Shown one piece after another: positions 1-6,812 of a stretch of 14,571 bases of DNA. Under the pieces are notes generated by a model, which saw only the letters and a list, made by a program, of their open reading frames with translations, did not search any database and was not told the DNA's origin. Position numbers and translations under genes: made by a program. Within the stretch, counting starts at the first letter, position 1; the number at the start of each line of letters is the position of its first letter. The DNA is from Eubacterium sp. (GTDB taxonomy: Bacteria > Bacillota > Clostridia > Lachnospirales > Lachnospiraceae). The DNA lies in NCBI GenBank assembly GCA_024697885.1, contig JAILSA010000234.1, positions 1 through 14,571 of the forward strand, written 5' to 3'.

Positions 1-1344
1 CCCTACCAGTCCTTTTCCACCTTTGCGGGAAATCCCTACTTTATCTCCCTGCAGGAGCTGGAGAAAAAGGGCTATCTGACCCAGAAGGTCCTGACGGACT
101 ACGAGAACAAGCTCAAGGGACCGTCAGTTTTTTACGGGGACCTCTATGAGAGAAGGTTTCCCCTCCTAAAAAAGGCCTTTTGGAACAGCAAGATTGAGAT
201 GGACCCCGACTATCAGAAATTCATTCGGGACAAGGAGGAGTGGCTCTCAGACTACGCCCTTTTTATGGCCATTAAGGACAGCAAAAACGGCATCTCCTAC
301 CTGGAGTGGGAGGAGGACATCCGCCTGAGAAAGCCGGAGGCCCTTGAGGAATACAGGGAAAAACTGGCCGGGGAGATTAACTTCTATCAATTTTTGCAGT
401 ACGAGTTCCACTGCCAGTGGAAGAAACTGAAGGCTTATGCCAACGACCACGGCGTGGAAATTATAGGAGATATTCCTATTTATGTGGCCTTAGACAGCGC
501 GGACACCTGGGCCCACCCAGAACTCTTCCAGTTTGATCCAGAGGGCCAGCCCACCAAGGTGGCAGGCTGCCCGCCGGACGCTTTTTCCGCCACAGGCCAG
601 CTCTGGGGCAACCCCCTCTACCAGTGGGAGGCCCACCAAAAGGAAAATTACGCCTGGTGGCTTCGCCGCATCCAAAATTGTTTTGGCTGGTATGATGTGG
701 TGCGCATTGACCACTTCCGCGGCTTTGATGAGTACTATGCCATCCCTTACGGAGACAAGACAGCGGAGTTTGGGTCCTGGCAGCCGGGACCTGGACTGGA
801 ACTCTTTAACGTTCTCAAGGAGGAACTTGGTTCCCTGCCAATCATTGCGGAGGACCTGGGATTTTTGACAGACTCTGTCCGCAAACTCCTAGAGGATACG
901 GCCTATCCGGGCATGAAGATTTTGCAATTTGCCTTTGACGGCACAGGGGAGAGCGACTACCTGCCTTTCCGCTATGAGAAAAATTCCGTGGTCTACACGG
1001 GAACTCACGACAACACCACCACCCTGAGCTGGTGGCGAGAGATGCCAGAAGAGGGCAAGCGACAGGCCAGAGCCTATATGAACGTCCCTAAGCGGACTAG
1101 CGCCAAGAAAATGGTTTGGAACTTTATCCGCCTGGCCATGTCTAGTGTGTCCGACCTCTGCATTATTCCAATTCAGGATTATCTGGAGCTCAGCAAGGAG
1201 GCCAGGATCAACACCCCATCCACCCTGGGTGGAAACTGGACCTGGCGCATGGAAAAAAATGCCATGACCGACCACTTATGTCAAAAAATTTATGAGATGA
1301 CAAGGGACTATGGACGGCTGAATTTGGAGGATAAAAAACGTTAG
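1..1344 (+). CDS. malQ: 4-alpha-glucanotransferase (amylomaltase), 5'-truncated by the window edge
   Basis: Cytoplasmic GH77 disproportionating enzyme that transfers alpha-1,4-glucan segments between maltodextrins, in maltose/glycogen metabolism. The frame is open from base 1, so the ATG at 199 is internal; 447 residues are visible and roughly the first 50-60 of a ~500-residue family member lie outside. The visible part starts with the family signature PYQSFSTFAGNPYF. All three catalytic acids are present: nucleophile Asp at visible residue 237 in RIDHFRGF, acid/base Glu at 284 in IIAEDLGF, and Asp at 337 in TGTHDNTTT. The C-terminus has the expected NTPSTLGGNWTWR. It ends in TAG only 27 bases before the -35 of hup, and no convincing terminator hairpin follows, so some transcription may run on into hup. 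Its codons favour CTC/CTG/GTG/ACC, unlike hup next door. Identity is certain; only the N-terminus is unseen. Confidence 0.97.
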   Translation, partial: PYQSFSTFAGNPYFISLQELEKKGYLTQKVLTDYENKLKGPSVFYGDLYERRFPLLKKAFWNSKIEMDPDYQKFIRDKEEWLSDYALFMAIKDSKNGISYLEWEEDIRLRKPEALEEYREKLAGEINFYQFLQYEFHCQWKKLKAYANDHGVEIIGDIPIYVALDSADTWAHPELFQFDPEGQPTKVAGCPPDAFSATGQLWGNPLYQWEAHQKENYAWWLRRIQNCFGWYDVVRIDHFRGFDEYYAIPYGDKTAEFGSWQPGPGLELFNVLKEELGSLPIIAEDLGFLTDSVRKLLEDTAYPGMKILQFAFDGTGESDYLPFRYEKNSVVYTGTHDNTTTLSWWREMPEEGKRQARAYMNVPKRTSAKKMVWNFIRLAMSSVSDLCIIPIQDYLELSKEARINTPSTLGGNWTWRMEKNAMTDHLCQKIYEMTRDYGRLNLEDKKR

Positions 1345-1370
1345 AAAATGGCTTTTTTTCGCTATTTTTC

Positions 1371-1403
1371 TTGACAAAATGGCCAAAAAAGAGTATATAT
1401 AAT
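1371..1403 (+). promoter_or_regulatory. Sigma-A promoter of hup
   Basis: A perfect -35 TTGACA (1371-1376) is followed after 17 bases by TATATA (1394-1399); an overlapping TATAAT lies at 1398-1403 with a longer 21-base spacer. It begins 27 bases after the malQ stop and gives hup a leader of about 50 bases. Seen directly; the exact -10 is uncertain. Confidence 0.8.
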
Positions 1404-1457
1404 AGAGTAGGTTATTTAAATCTAGCATATAATTTTTTTTCGAGGAGGATATAATCC

Positions 1458-1733
1458 ATGAATAAGACAGATTTAGTAGCAGCTATGTCTGAGAAAACAG
1501 GTTTAGCAAAGAAAGACGCTGAGGCAGCTTTGAAAGCATTCATCGAGACAGTAACAGATGAGTTGAAAGCAGGCGAGAAAGTTCAGTTGGTAGGTTTCGG
1601 TACATTTGAGGTTGCTGAGAGAGCAGCTAGAGATGGTATCAACCCATTGACAAAAGAGCCAATGCACATTCCTGCAACTAAAGCACCTAAGTTCAAAGCT
1701 GGTAAAGGTTTGAAAGATACTATTAACAAATAA
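1458..1733 (+). CDS. hup: DNA-binding protein HU
   Basis: Small nucleoid-associated histone-like protein that binds and bends DNA as a dimer. At 91 residues it has the usual family length. It starts MNKTDLVAAMSEKTG and carries the HU/IHF signature GFGTFEV followed by the beta-arm, here RDGINPLTKEPMHIPA, and the KAPKFKAGKGLKD end. The start is fixed by GAGGAGG at 1442-1448, nine bases upstream. It has its own strong promoter at 1371-1403 and a terminator at 1762-1796. Codons are markedly A/T-ending (TTA/TTG for Leu, GTA/GTT for Val, GCA/GCT for Ala), unlike malQ and the helicase, as expected of a very highly expressed gene. In Firmicutes hup often precedes yabO/rqcP, as here. HU is preferred over IHF because there is one copy in a Gram-positive context. 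Confidence 0.97.
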   Translation: MNKTDLVAAMSEKTGLAKKDAEAALKAFIETVTDELKAGEKVQLVGFGTFEVAERAARDGINPLTKEPMHIPATKAPKFKAGKGLKDTINK

Positions 1734-1761
1734 TTAGTTTTTTGAATTTAGACTTGAATTT

Positions 1762-1796
1762 CACCCTCTTGTTTTTCGGCAAGGGGGTGTTTTTTT
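1762..1796 (+). terminator. Rho-independent terminator after hup
   Basis: The 10-bp stem CACCCTCTTG (1762-1771) pairs with CAAGGGGGTG (1780-1789), with one wobble pair and an 8-base loop, followed by seven T residues (1790-1796). The next gene's Shine-Dalgarno begins directly after the T tract, so rqcP probably depends on incomplete termination here. Confidence 0.9.
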
Positions 1797-1809
1797 AGGA
1801 GGAAAAAAT

Positions 1810-2049
1810 ATGAGACTGGACAAGTACTTAAAGGTGTCCCGCCTGATTAAACGGCGGACAGTGGCCAACGAGGCCTGTGACGCCGGACGAATTTTTATTA
1901 ATGGCAAGGTGGCCAAGGCTTCCACCAAGGTCAAAGTAGGGGATGTTATTGAGATTCAATTTGGAAATCGCACCAGCAAGGTGGAGGTTTTGAGCATCGA
2001 GGAGACCTATAAAAAGGAAGAGGCCAGGGAATTGTATAAGAATTTATAA
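1810..2049 (+). CDS. rqcP: RqcP (YabO), S4-domain RNA-binding protein of ribosome quality control
   Basis: A 79-residue protein that is almost entirely one S4 RNA-binding domain: MRLDKYLKVSRLIKRR, then EACDAGRIFINGKVAKAS and KVKVGDVIEIQFG. In Bacillus the homologue (RqcP, formerly YabO) binds 50S subunits with RqcH and allows poly-alanine tailing of stalled nascent chains. Length and sequence fit RqcP better than the longer HslR heat-shock proteins. The start is set by AGGAGG at 1797-1802, seven bases upstream, abutting the hup terminator. No separate promoter is visible, so it is probably transcribed by read-through from hup. In sporulating relatives yabP and yabQ normally follow; here a fresh promoter and divIC come next. 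Confidence 0.92.
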   Translation: MRLDKYLKVSRLIKRRTVANEACDAGRIFINGKVAKASTKVKVGDVIEIQFGNRTSKVEVLSIEETYKKEEARELYKNL

Positions 2050-2058
2050 AATACCCCC

Positions 2059-2087
2059 TTGAAATTCCTTGAAAAAACCCATATAAT
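2059..2087 (+). promoter_or_regulatory. Sigma-A promoter of divIC
   Basis: TTGAAA (2059-2064), a 17-base spacer, and a perfect TATAAT (2082-2087). The predicted start near 2094 leaves about 58 bases of leader before the TTG start codon. It uncouples divIC from hup-rqcP. Confidence 0.82.
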
Positions 2088-2151
2088 TAAGGTACTACCG
2101 TGATAGAATGTATGTCCTGAATTGGGCAGTGGGAAAAAAGGAGGGTTTCTT

Positions 2152-2460
2152 TTGGCAAAGAAGACAAAGAAACGTAGGACAAGTTTATATTTAGTAATGC
2201 TTGTGGTTGGCCTGTTTGCCGGAACCCTGGTAATTCACGGAATCAACTTGCGATCCGATGTGAAGAAGCTTCAGGCCCAGCAGACAGAGCTCAAGGCTCA
2301 GAAGAAGGCTCTTCTCAAGGAGAAGGAAGAGATTAAGGTGCAGTCCGAGTACATGAAGACGGACCAGTACATTGAGGATGTGGCCAGAGAGAAGTTTGGT
2401 TTGGTCTATGACAATGAAATCATCTTCAAGGCGGCTGACGGCATCGATGACAATGAATAA
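2152..2460 (+). CDS. divIC: Septum formation initiator, DivIC/FtsB family (TTG start)
   Basis: Bitopic division protein that works with FtsL and DivIB/FtsQ at the septum. From the chosen start it has 102 residues: a basic cytoplasmic tail (MAKKTKKRRTS), one membrane segment at about residues 12-30, an extracytoplasmic coiled coil at about 34-68 rich in Lys, Glu and Gln, and the family C-terminal motif YIEDVAREKFGLVYDNEIIF. An in-frame TTG at 2122 would add ten residues, but the strong AAAGGAGGG at 2137-2145 lies seven bases before the TTG at 2152, so translation should begin there. It has its own promoter and a terminator. Family assignment is firm; DivIC rather than another FtsB-like paralogue rests on the rqcP neighbourhood. 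Confidence 0.92.
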   Translation: MAKKTKKRRTSLYLVMLVVGLFAGTLVIHGINLRSDVKKLQAQQTELKAQKKALLKEKEEIKVQSEYMKTDQYIEDVAREKFGLVYDNEIIFKAADGIDDNE

Positions 2461-2472
2461 ATAAGAAATGAC

Positions 2473-2508
2473 AGGTGCGATGAAAAGTCGCACCTTTTTT
2501 ATTTTTTT
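2473..2508 (+). terminator. Rho-independent terminator after divIC
   Basis: A perfect 8-bp stem AGGTGCGA (2473-2480) / TCGCACCT (2488-2495) with a 7-base loop, followed by a T-rich tract to 2508. It separates divIC from the helicase, whose Shine-Dalgarno begins within about ten bases. Confidence 0.93.
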
Positions 2509-2529
2509 AGAGGGGAAAGGAAGGGGATT

Positions 2530-4527
2530 ATGAATCGACCAAATGCAGAGATTTTGAACAAGATGAGGAGGGAACTCAACCAGGCGGATGACGGTCTTGA
2601 GAGGATTGTTGCCATCAAGGAAAAAAAGGAGCAGGAGATTTTGACTGCCGCCAAACCCTATAGGGAGAGTGTGTCGGACCTTTTGACCAAGGAGGGGGAT
2701 ATGAAGGCCACGGTCCTTCTTAGGTCCATCAGCCAATATCTGAGCCAGCAGGAATTCTACCAGAGGGTGGACCAGTACTACCACCACTACCACCAGGAGA
2801 TTGAGGACCTGCTAGAGGCCACCAAGGTGGCTGAGAGCGGCTTTAGCTGGATTTTTGCTTCTGGCTCAGCCAAGGAGTCGGCCTGTCAGGCCTTCGATCA
2901 GATGTCGGCCCTCTATAAAAGCGACTACCTAGAAGAGGCGGGCAAGCTCCTGAGTCAGGGCCAGAGGGGACGGATTCTAGGCGGACAGGTCTCCCCTTGG
3001 GAGGACTTCCAGGCCAATCCTGCCTCTTATTTTGCCCTCTTAGAAAGGCTTTGGGACGGGGAGGACAAGCTGGGTGCCACAAGTCAAGTCATGGATGCCA
3101 GGAAGAAAATCACAGGAGACCTGTCGGACCAGCTCTTAGAGGAGATTGACGGCCTAGAACTTAACCTCTCCCTCCTCCATGTGAATTTGCGTAACTACCA
3201 GACTTTTGGAAGCAAGTATATTCTCCATCAGAAGAAGGTGCTTTTGGGGGACGAGATGGGACTGGGCAAAACCATGCAGGCCATCGCCGCCTTTTGTCAC
3301 CTGGCAGCAGAGGGAAAGAAGCACTTTTTGGTGGTCTGCCCCCTGAGTGTTGTGGTGAACTGGACCAGGGAGGTGGAGTCTAACAGCGACCTCAAGACCA
3401 TTGAGATTTACAGCCAGGGAAGGGACCAGGAGATGGCCCAGTGGGTGGCTGAGGGCGGCGTGGGTATTACCACCTTTGAAACCCTCAACAAGGTGCCCCT
3501 GCCGGAGGGGGCTCTAGCAGACATGCTGGTGGTGGACGAGGCCCACTATATCAAAAATCCCAAGGCCCAAAGGACCATGTCTGTCATGGCAGCAGCCCAA
3601 AAGTCTGAGAGAATCCTTCTTATGAGCGGAACTCCTATGGAAAATAAGGTGGAGGAAATGAACTTTTTGATTTCCCTCCTCCAGCCGGACATTGCCAAGC
3701 AGGTGGCCAATATGACCAGCCTGGACAAAGCGAAGAATTATCAAAAAATCATTGCCCCAGTCTACTTGCGAAGGGTGAGGGAAGATGTGCTCAAGGAGCT
3801 TCCTGAGCTGATTGAAAAGGAGGAGTGGGGGATTATGAATTCGGAGGAACTTGCCTCCTACCGGGATGCCCTGAGTGAGGACAACTTTATGGCGGCCCGC
3901 CAGCTGTCCTGGAACCTGTCCGACATGTCAAAGTCCACCAAGGCAGAGCGCATGATGGAGATCGTGGAAGAAATGGTGGACCAGGGCCGCAAAATCATTG
4001 TTTTCTCCTACTTCAAAAATACCATGGCCCGGGTGGCCTCCCTTCTAGGCCCCCGCTGCGCCGGCATCATCGACGGCAGCGTGGCAGCAGGAGACCGCCA
4101 GGGAATCATCGATGCCTTTGGCCAAAACCCAGACACCCCTGTTTTGGTGGCTCAAATTCAGGCGGCGGGAGTGGGCCTAAATATCCAGGCCGCCAGCGTC
4201 ATCCTCTTTTGCGAGCCCCAGCTCAAACCTTCCATTGAGACCCAGGCTGTGGCCAGGGCCTACCGCATGGGCCAAACCAGGTCTGTCCTGGTCCACCGCC
4301 TCCTTATGAAGGACAGCGTGGATGAGAGGATTATGTCCATCCTCTACGAGAAGACCAAGCTCTTTGAGGGCTTCGCTGACGAGTCCATTATGGGAGATAA
4401 GAATTTAGAGGCCCTGGGAGATGCGGCTGGAGATCAGACCCCTAGTCAGTCCAGGGAGGAAACCATGTCCGAGGAAAAAATTTCAGCCACCATAATGGAG
4501 GAGGAGAAGGCAAGACTTGGGATTTAG
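2530..4527 (+). CDS. SNF2-family (superfamily 2) DEAH-box helicase/ATPase
   Basis: Swi2/Snf2-type ATP-dependent DNA translocase of 665 residues. The helicase core starts near 217 (LRNYQTFGSKYIL). Walker A DEMGLGKT has its Lys at 247; motif II DEAH is at 336-339; motif III SGTP at 366-369. The second RecA lobe has IIVFSYFKNTM, motif V AAGVGLNIQAAS, and motif VI QAVARAYRMGQ at 572-582. All ATPase motifs are intact. The first ~215 residues are helical and charged, with no Cys pairs, so the SWIM zinc finger often found N-terminal in bacterial SNF2 proteins is absent; I do not recognise this region. Start supported by AAGGAAGGGG at about 2517-2526. No promoter was found after the divIC terminator, so it may use read-through. 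The biological role is unknown; phage-defence helicases share this core, but no defence partner genes are adjacent. Confidence 0.9.
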   Translation: MNRPNAEILNKMRRELNQADDGLERIVAIKEKKEQEILTAAKPYRESVSDLLTKEGDMKATVLLRSISQYLSQQEFYQRVDQYYHHYHQEIEDLLEATKVAESGFSWIFASGSAKESACQAFDQMSALYKSDYLEEAGKLLSQGQRGRILGGQVSPWEDFQANPASYFALLERLWDGEDKLGATSQVMDARKKITGDLSDQLLEEIDGLELNLSLLHVNLRNYQTFGSKYILHQKKVLLGDEMGLGKTMQAIAAFCHLAAEGKKHFLVVCPLSVVVNWTREVESNSDLKTIEIYSQGRDQEMAQWVAEGGVGITTFETLNKVPLPEGALADMLVVDEAHYIKNPKAQRTMSVMAAAQKSERILLMSGTPMENKVEEMNFLISLLQPDIAKQVANMTSLDKAKNYQKIIAPVYLRRVREDVLKELPELIEKEEWGIMNSEELASYRDALSEDNFMAARQLSWNLSDMSKSTKAERMMEIVEEMVDQGRKIIVFSYFKNTMARVASLLGPRCAGIIDGSVAAGDRQGIIDAFGQNPDTPVLVAQIQAAGVGLNIQAASVILFCEPQLKPSIETQAVARAYRMGQTRSVLVHRLLMKDSVDERIMSILYEKTKLFEGFADESIMGDKNLEALGDAAGDQTPSQSREETMSEEKISATIMEEEKARLGI

Positions 4528-4536
4528 GGGGAGAAG

Positions 4537-4712
4537 TACGGACTAAACTCACTCACCCACCAAAACAGAAATAAAGAACCGGCAAACAAGGAAAAGAAGA
4601 GTTCCGCGGTAGCGAGACTTAGTATACGGACTAAACTCGCTCACCCACCAAAACAGAGACAAAGAACTGGCAAACAAGAAAAAGAAGAGTTCCGCCAGCG
4701 AGAGACTTCAAG
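4537..4712. repeat. 88-bp tandem duplication in a convergent intergenic region
   Basis: Two copies, 4537-4624 and 4625-4712, both begin TACGGACTAAACTC and continue in register (CTCACCCACCAAAACAGA, then GGCAAACAAG, then GAAGAGTTCCGC). Only a handful of substitutions separate them over about 70 bases. The copies diverge just after GAAGAGTTCCGC. The first keeps only the 5' arm of the palindrome described at 4684-4748, and the second continues into the full palindrome. This looks like a duplication with loss of the inner and 3' part in one copy. No ORF is credible here. Confidence 0.85.
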
Positions 4713-4748
4713 GCGAATGCCTTGTGTCTCGAGTCGGTAGAACTCTTC
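4684..4748. repeat. Structured palindromic element, copy 1; terminator-like for the - strand
   Basis: Long imperfect palindrome. The outer stem is GAAGAGTTC (4684-4692) with GAACTCTTC (4740-4748). Then come a C/A mismatch; a short stem GCC/GGT; an internal loop AGCGA facing GAGTC; a stem GAGAC (4702-4706) / GTCTC (4726-4730); and an apical hairpin AAGGC-GAAT-GCCTT (4710-4723). A second element with the same architecture and loop lies at 9054-9118. Read on the minus strand, the outer stem is followed directly by a T-rich tract (complement of 4669-4683), so it could terminate the secreted-protein operon ending at 4753. Function beyond that is unknown. Confidence 0.8.
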
Positions 4749-4752
4749 CACC

Positions 4753-6783
4753 CTATACCTTCCTAACTCCTGACTTCTTCAGGAGTTTTTTGTATACTTT
4801 TTTCTTGCTTGAAGGTAGGTAAAATTTGGCTTTTTTCTTGATTTGGTAAAAAGCTTTTTTGCCAATCTTCTTAATCTTCTTGCTCTTGATTTTTATGATC
4901 GAGAGCTTCTTTCGTTTGTAAAAGGCCTTGGCCTCTATGGTAGTCACATTGGAGCCAATGGTTATTTTCTTTAATTTTTTGCACTTGGAAAAGGCTTTCT
5001 TTCCAATGGCTGTAATCCGATAGGTCTTACCTCCGTATCCCACAACCGATGGAATCACAATCTTTGTTCCTGTCTTTTTGTTGAATTTTTTGTAGGTGAC
5101 AGTGTCCTGACCTGTGACGGTGTAGGTGGTCCATCCCTGGCGGAAGCTAGTTCCCACAGGGAGATAGCTTGTCAGGCCCGAGGTGTCAGTGGAAGTCACT
5201 GGGCTAGAGCTTGGACTGGTTGTCTGAGCCACTAGGGAATTAGTGGTAGATGTGGCTGCGGCGCTTGCTTTTGGAAGGCCAGATGAAATGTCTATGACCT
5301 GGCTAGTAGGGCTAGGACTTGCGGTGGCAGCTGTGGTAGCTGTAGGACTAGCTGTTGCTGTGGTAGCAGGCGTTGGGCTCGGGGTTGAACTTGGGGTATA
5401 AGCTGTTTTGTCCCAAATTGCATAGCATGTGTATCCCTCAAAAGGCAAGGTGTTATCGGTAAAATAATAACATCCGCTGAAGGATAAACAGGCCCGATTG
5501 AGGTAATCATAAACAGTGTCATCTTCTATGATCAAATGCAACCGGTTATTTGGGGCGCAGGCCTTATAAACTGCCTGGTCCAAAAACTCAATGGCAGAAC
5601 TCGGGCTATTGACATTGCTGCTGTTGGCCGCAGCGCTATAGACTGTGTAGTAGGAATAGTCGTCGGTGTCATTGAGGGTAGGCAAATCATAGAGCCAGTC
5701 CGCCCCGGACTGGTCGCTGGTATCGGCCTGGTGGGTCTGGATAAACTTGCTGGATTTCAGGGCGAAGTAGGTATATGTGGTTACCTCTGTAGGATGCTTG
5801 GCTCCTATATCGTCCCAGGTGACATCCATACAGGAATAGGTGGAGCTCCCGTCAAAGGACACCAGGTTCCAGGCGTGGCTGCCGCCGGAGGCAGTGCCGG
5901 CTGTATAGACATTGGGAATGCCAAGAACGTTGAGAACATAGGTCATGGTCTCAGCGTAGCACTGGCAGACACCCCGCTTGTAGTCGTCGGACATGGCCCC
6001 GAGAATGGAGTGGGCCCAGAGTTCCGATTCTGGTGTGGTATTGGAGCTGTCAGTATAGGCGTAGTCGATTTGGGACACCAAAAGGTCGTGGACAATCCGG
6101 ACCTTTTCGTAGTCAGAGGAGGCGCCTTGGCAGGCTGCCTTGTACTGGTCAAGGCTGTCAGATATTTCCTCATAGTAGGCCTGGCGAACACTTCCGCTGG
6201 CATAGGCACTGTCCATAATTACGCCAATGTTAGTAATCTTGCTACTGCTTCCTCCGTAATAAAAAGAAACATCTAACCAATAAAATTCCGGGTGGTCATT
6301 AGAAAAGGCGCACACCACCTCATAGACCTGGTCGATACTGGACAGTGATTGGTCTATCTCTTTTTCGACAAGAGTAGCGCTGGCCCCCACGTAATAGCCG
6401 CTGTCGTTCGGAGAAACATCCTCGCCACTGCAGGCTATCTTCTGGGCAGACTTCAGAAGCTTGTTGTAGGCATTTTGCTCCTTTGAGGTCAACTGTTGGT
6501 AGCCGTAGTCTCCCCCGCCGTCCGCGATATAAGAAGGAAGGGAGGAAGATTCCCCGCTGTTATAGAGGCCAAGGCTGCCGGTGGAGTAGAGAGACTGGGT
6601 CTCATCCTCTTCAAGGGAGCCTAGGCAGGTGAGCTTTAGGCAGTCGCCTGTGGGATAGGAGGCTGGGCTTTCTTGGGCCTCCTGCGTGGTGCTGCTTGCC
6701 TGACTACCTATTGCGGAAAATCCATCTAAAGATGTAAGTAAAAGGGCGGTGGAAAGTAAAATTCCCCAAAATTTCTTTTTCAT
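4753..6783 (-). CDS. Secreted transglutaminase-like protein with Ser/Thr/Pro linker and BspA/LRR_5-like C-terminus
   Basis: Exported protein of 676 residues. A signal peptide lies at about 1-30 (MKKK, hydrophobic core WGILLSTALLLTSL, then GSQAS). A transglutaminase-like fold of the papain-type Cys-His-Asp class occupies about 225-345: Cys273 in RGVCQCYAETM, His303 in GSHAWNLV, Asp320 in MDVTWDD, so the triad is intact. A Ser/Thr/Pro linker follows (about 462-495). The last ~130 residues are an LRR_5/BspA-like module (TYRITAIGKKAF, then KLKKITIGSNVTTIEAKAF) exceptionally rich in Lys, possibly binding anionic wall polymers. No sortase motif or transmembrane anchor is seen. Start supported by AAGGAGG (minus strand, 6791-6797) seven bases upstream. 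It lies 29 bases after the preceding minus-strand gene, so the two are probably cotranscribed. Whether it crosslinks, hydrolyses amides or acts as a protease is not decidable here. Confidence 0.88.
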   Translation of the reverse strand: MKKKFWGILLSTALLLTSLDGFSAIGSQASSTTQEAQESPASYPTGDCLKLTCLGSLEEDETQSLYSTGSLGLYNSGESSSLPSYIADGGGDYGYQQLTSKEQNAYNKLLKSAQKIACSGEDVSPNDSGYYVGASATLVEKEIDQSLSSIDQVYEVVCAFSNDHPEFYWLDVSFYYGGSSSKITNIGVIMDSAYASGSVRQAYYEEISDSLDQYKAACQGASSDYEKVRIVHDLLVSQIDYAYTDSSNTTPESELWAHSILGAMSDDYKRGVCQCYAETMTYVLNVLGIPNVYTAGTASGGSHAWNLVSFDGSSTYSCMDVTWDDIGAKHPTEVTTYTYFALKSSKFIQTHQADTSDQSGADWLYDLPTLNDTDDYSYYTVYSAAANSSNVNSPSSAIEFLDQAVYKACAPNNRLHLIIEDDTVYDYLNRACLSFSGCYYFTDNTLPFEGYTCYAIWDKTAYTPSSTPSPTPATTATASPTATTAATASPSPTSQVIDISSGLPKASAAATSTTNSLVAQTTSPSSSPVTSTDTSGLTSYLPVGTSFRQGWTTYTVTGQDTVTYKKFNKKTGTKIVIPSVVGYGGKTYRITAIGKKAFSKCKKLKKITIGSNVTTIEAKAFYKRKKLSIIKIKSKKIKKIGKKAFYQIKKKAKFYLPSSKKKVYKKLLKKSGVRKV
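4765..4791 (+). terminator. Rho-independent terminator for the helicase, inside the 3' end of the opposing gene
   Basis: A perfect 9-bp stem AACTCCTGA (4765-4773) / TCAGGAGTT (4779-4787), a 5-base loop, then an uninterrupted T run (4786-4791) on the plus strand. It lies within the last codons of the minus-strand transglutaminase-like gene (stop at 4753-4755) and is the first good plus-strand terminator after the helicase stop at 4527. Confidence 0.82.
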
Positions 6784-6812
6784 AGGCAGTCCTCCTTGTG
6801 GGAAAAAATTCC

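Noticed and set aside
1344..1390. Terminator after malQ
   Set aside because: T-rich and A-rich stretches are present, but the AAAATGGC motifs are direct, not inverted, so no stable hairpin forms.
2122..2151. Ten-residue extension of divIC from an upstream TTG
   Set aside because: The strong AAAGGAGGG lies inside it and points to the TTG at 2152.
4537..4712. CRISPR-like direct repeats
   Set aside because: Only two long units directly abutting, without spacers; no cas genes nearby.
5536..6276. Long open frame on the plus strand opposite the transglutaminase-like gene
   Set aside because: Antisense shadow of a gene with an intact catalytic triad and signal peptide; no Shine-Dalgarno or recognisable domain.
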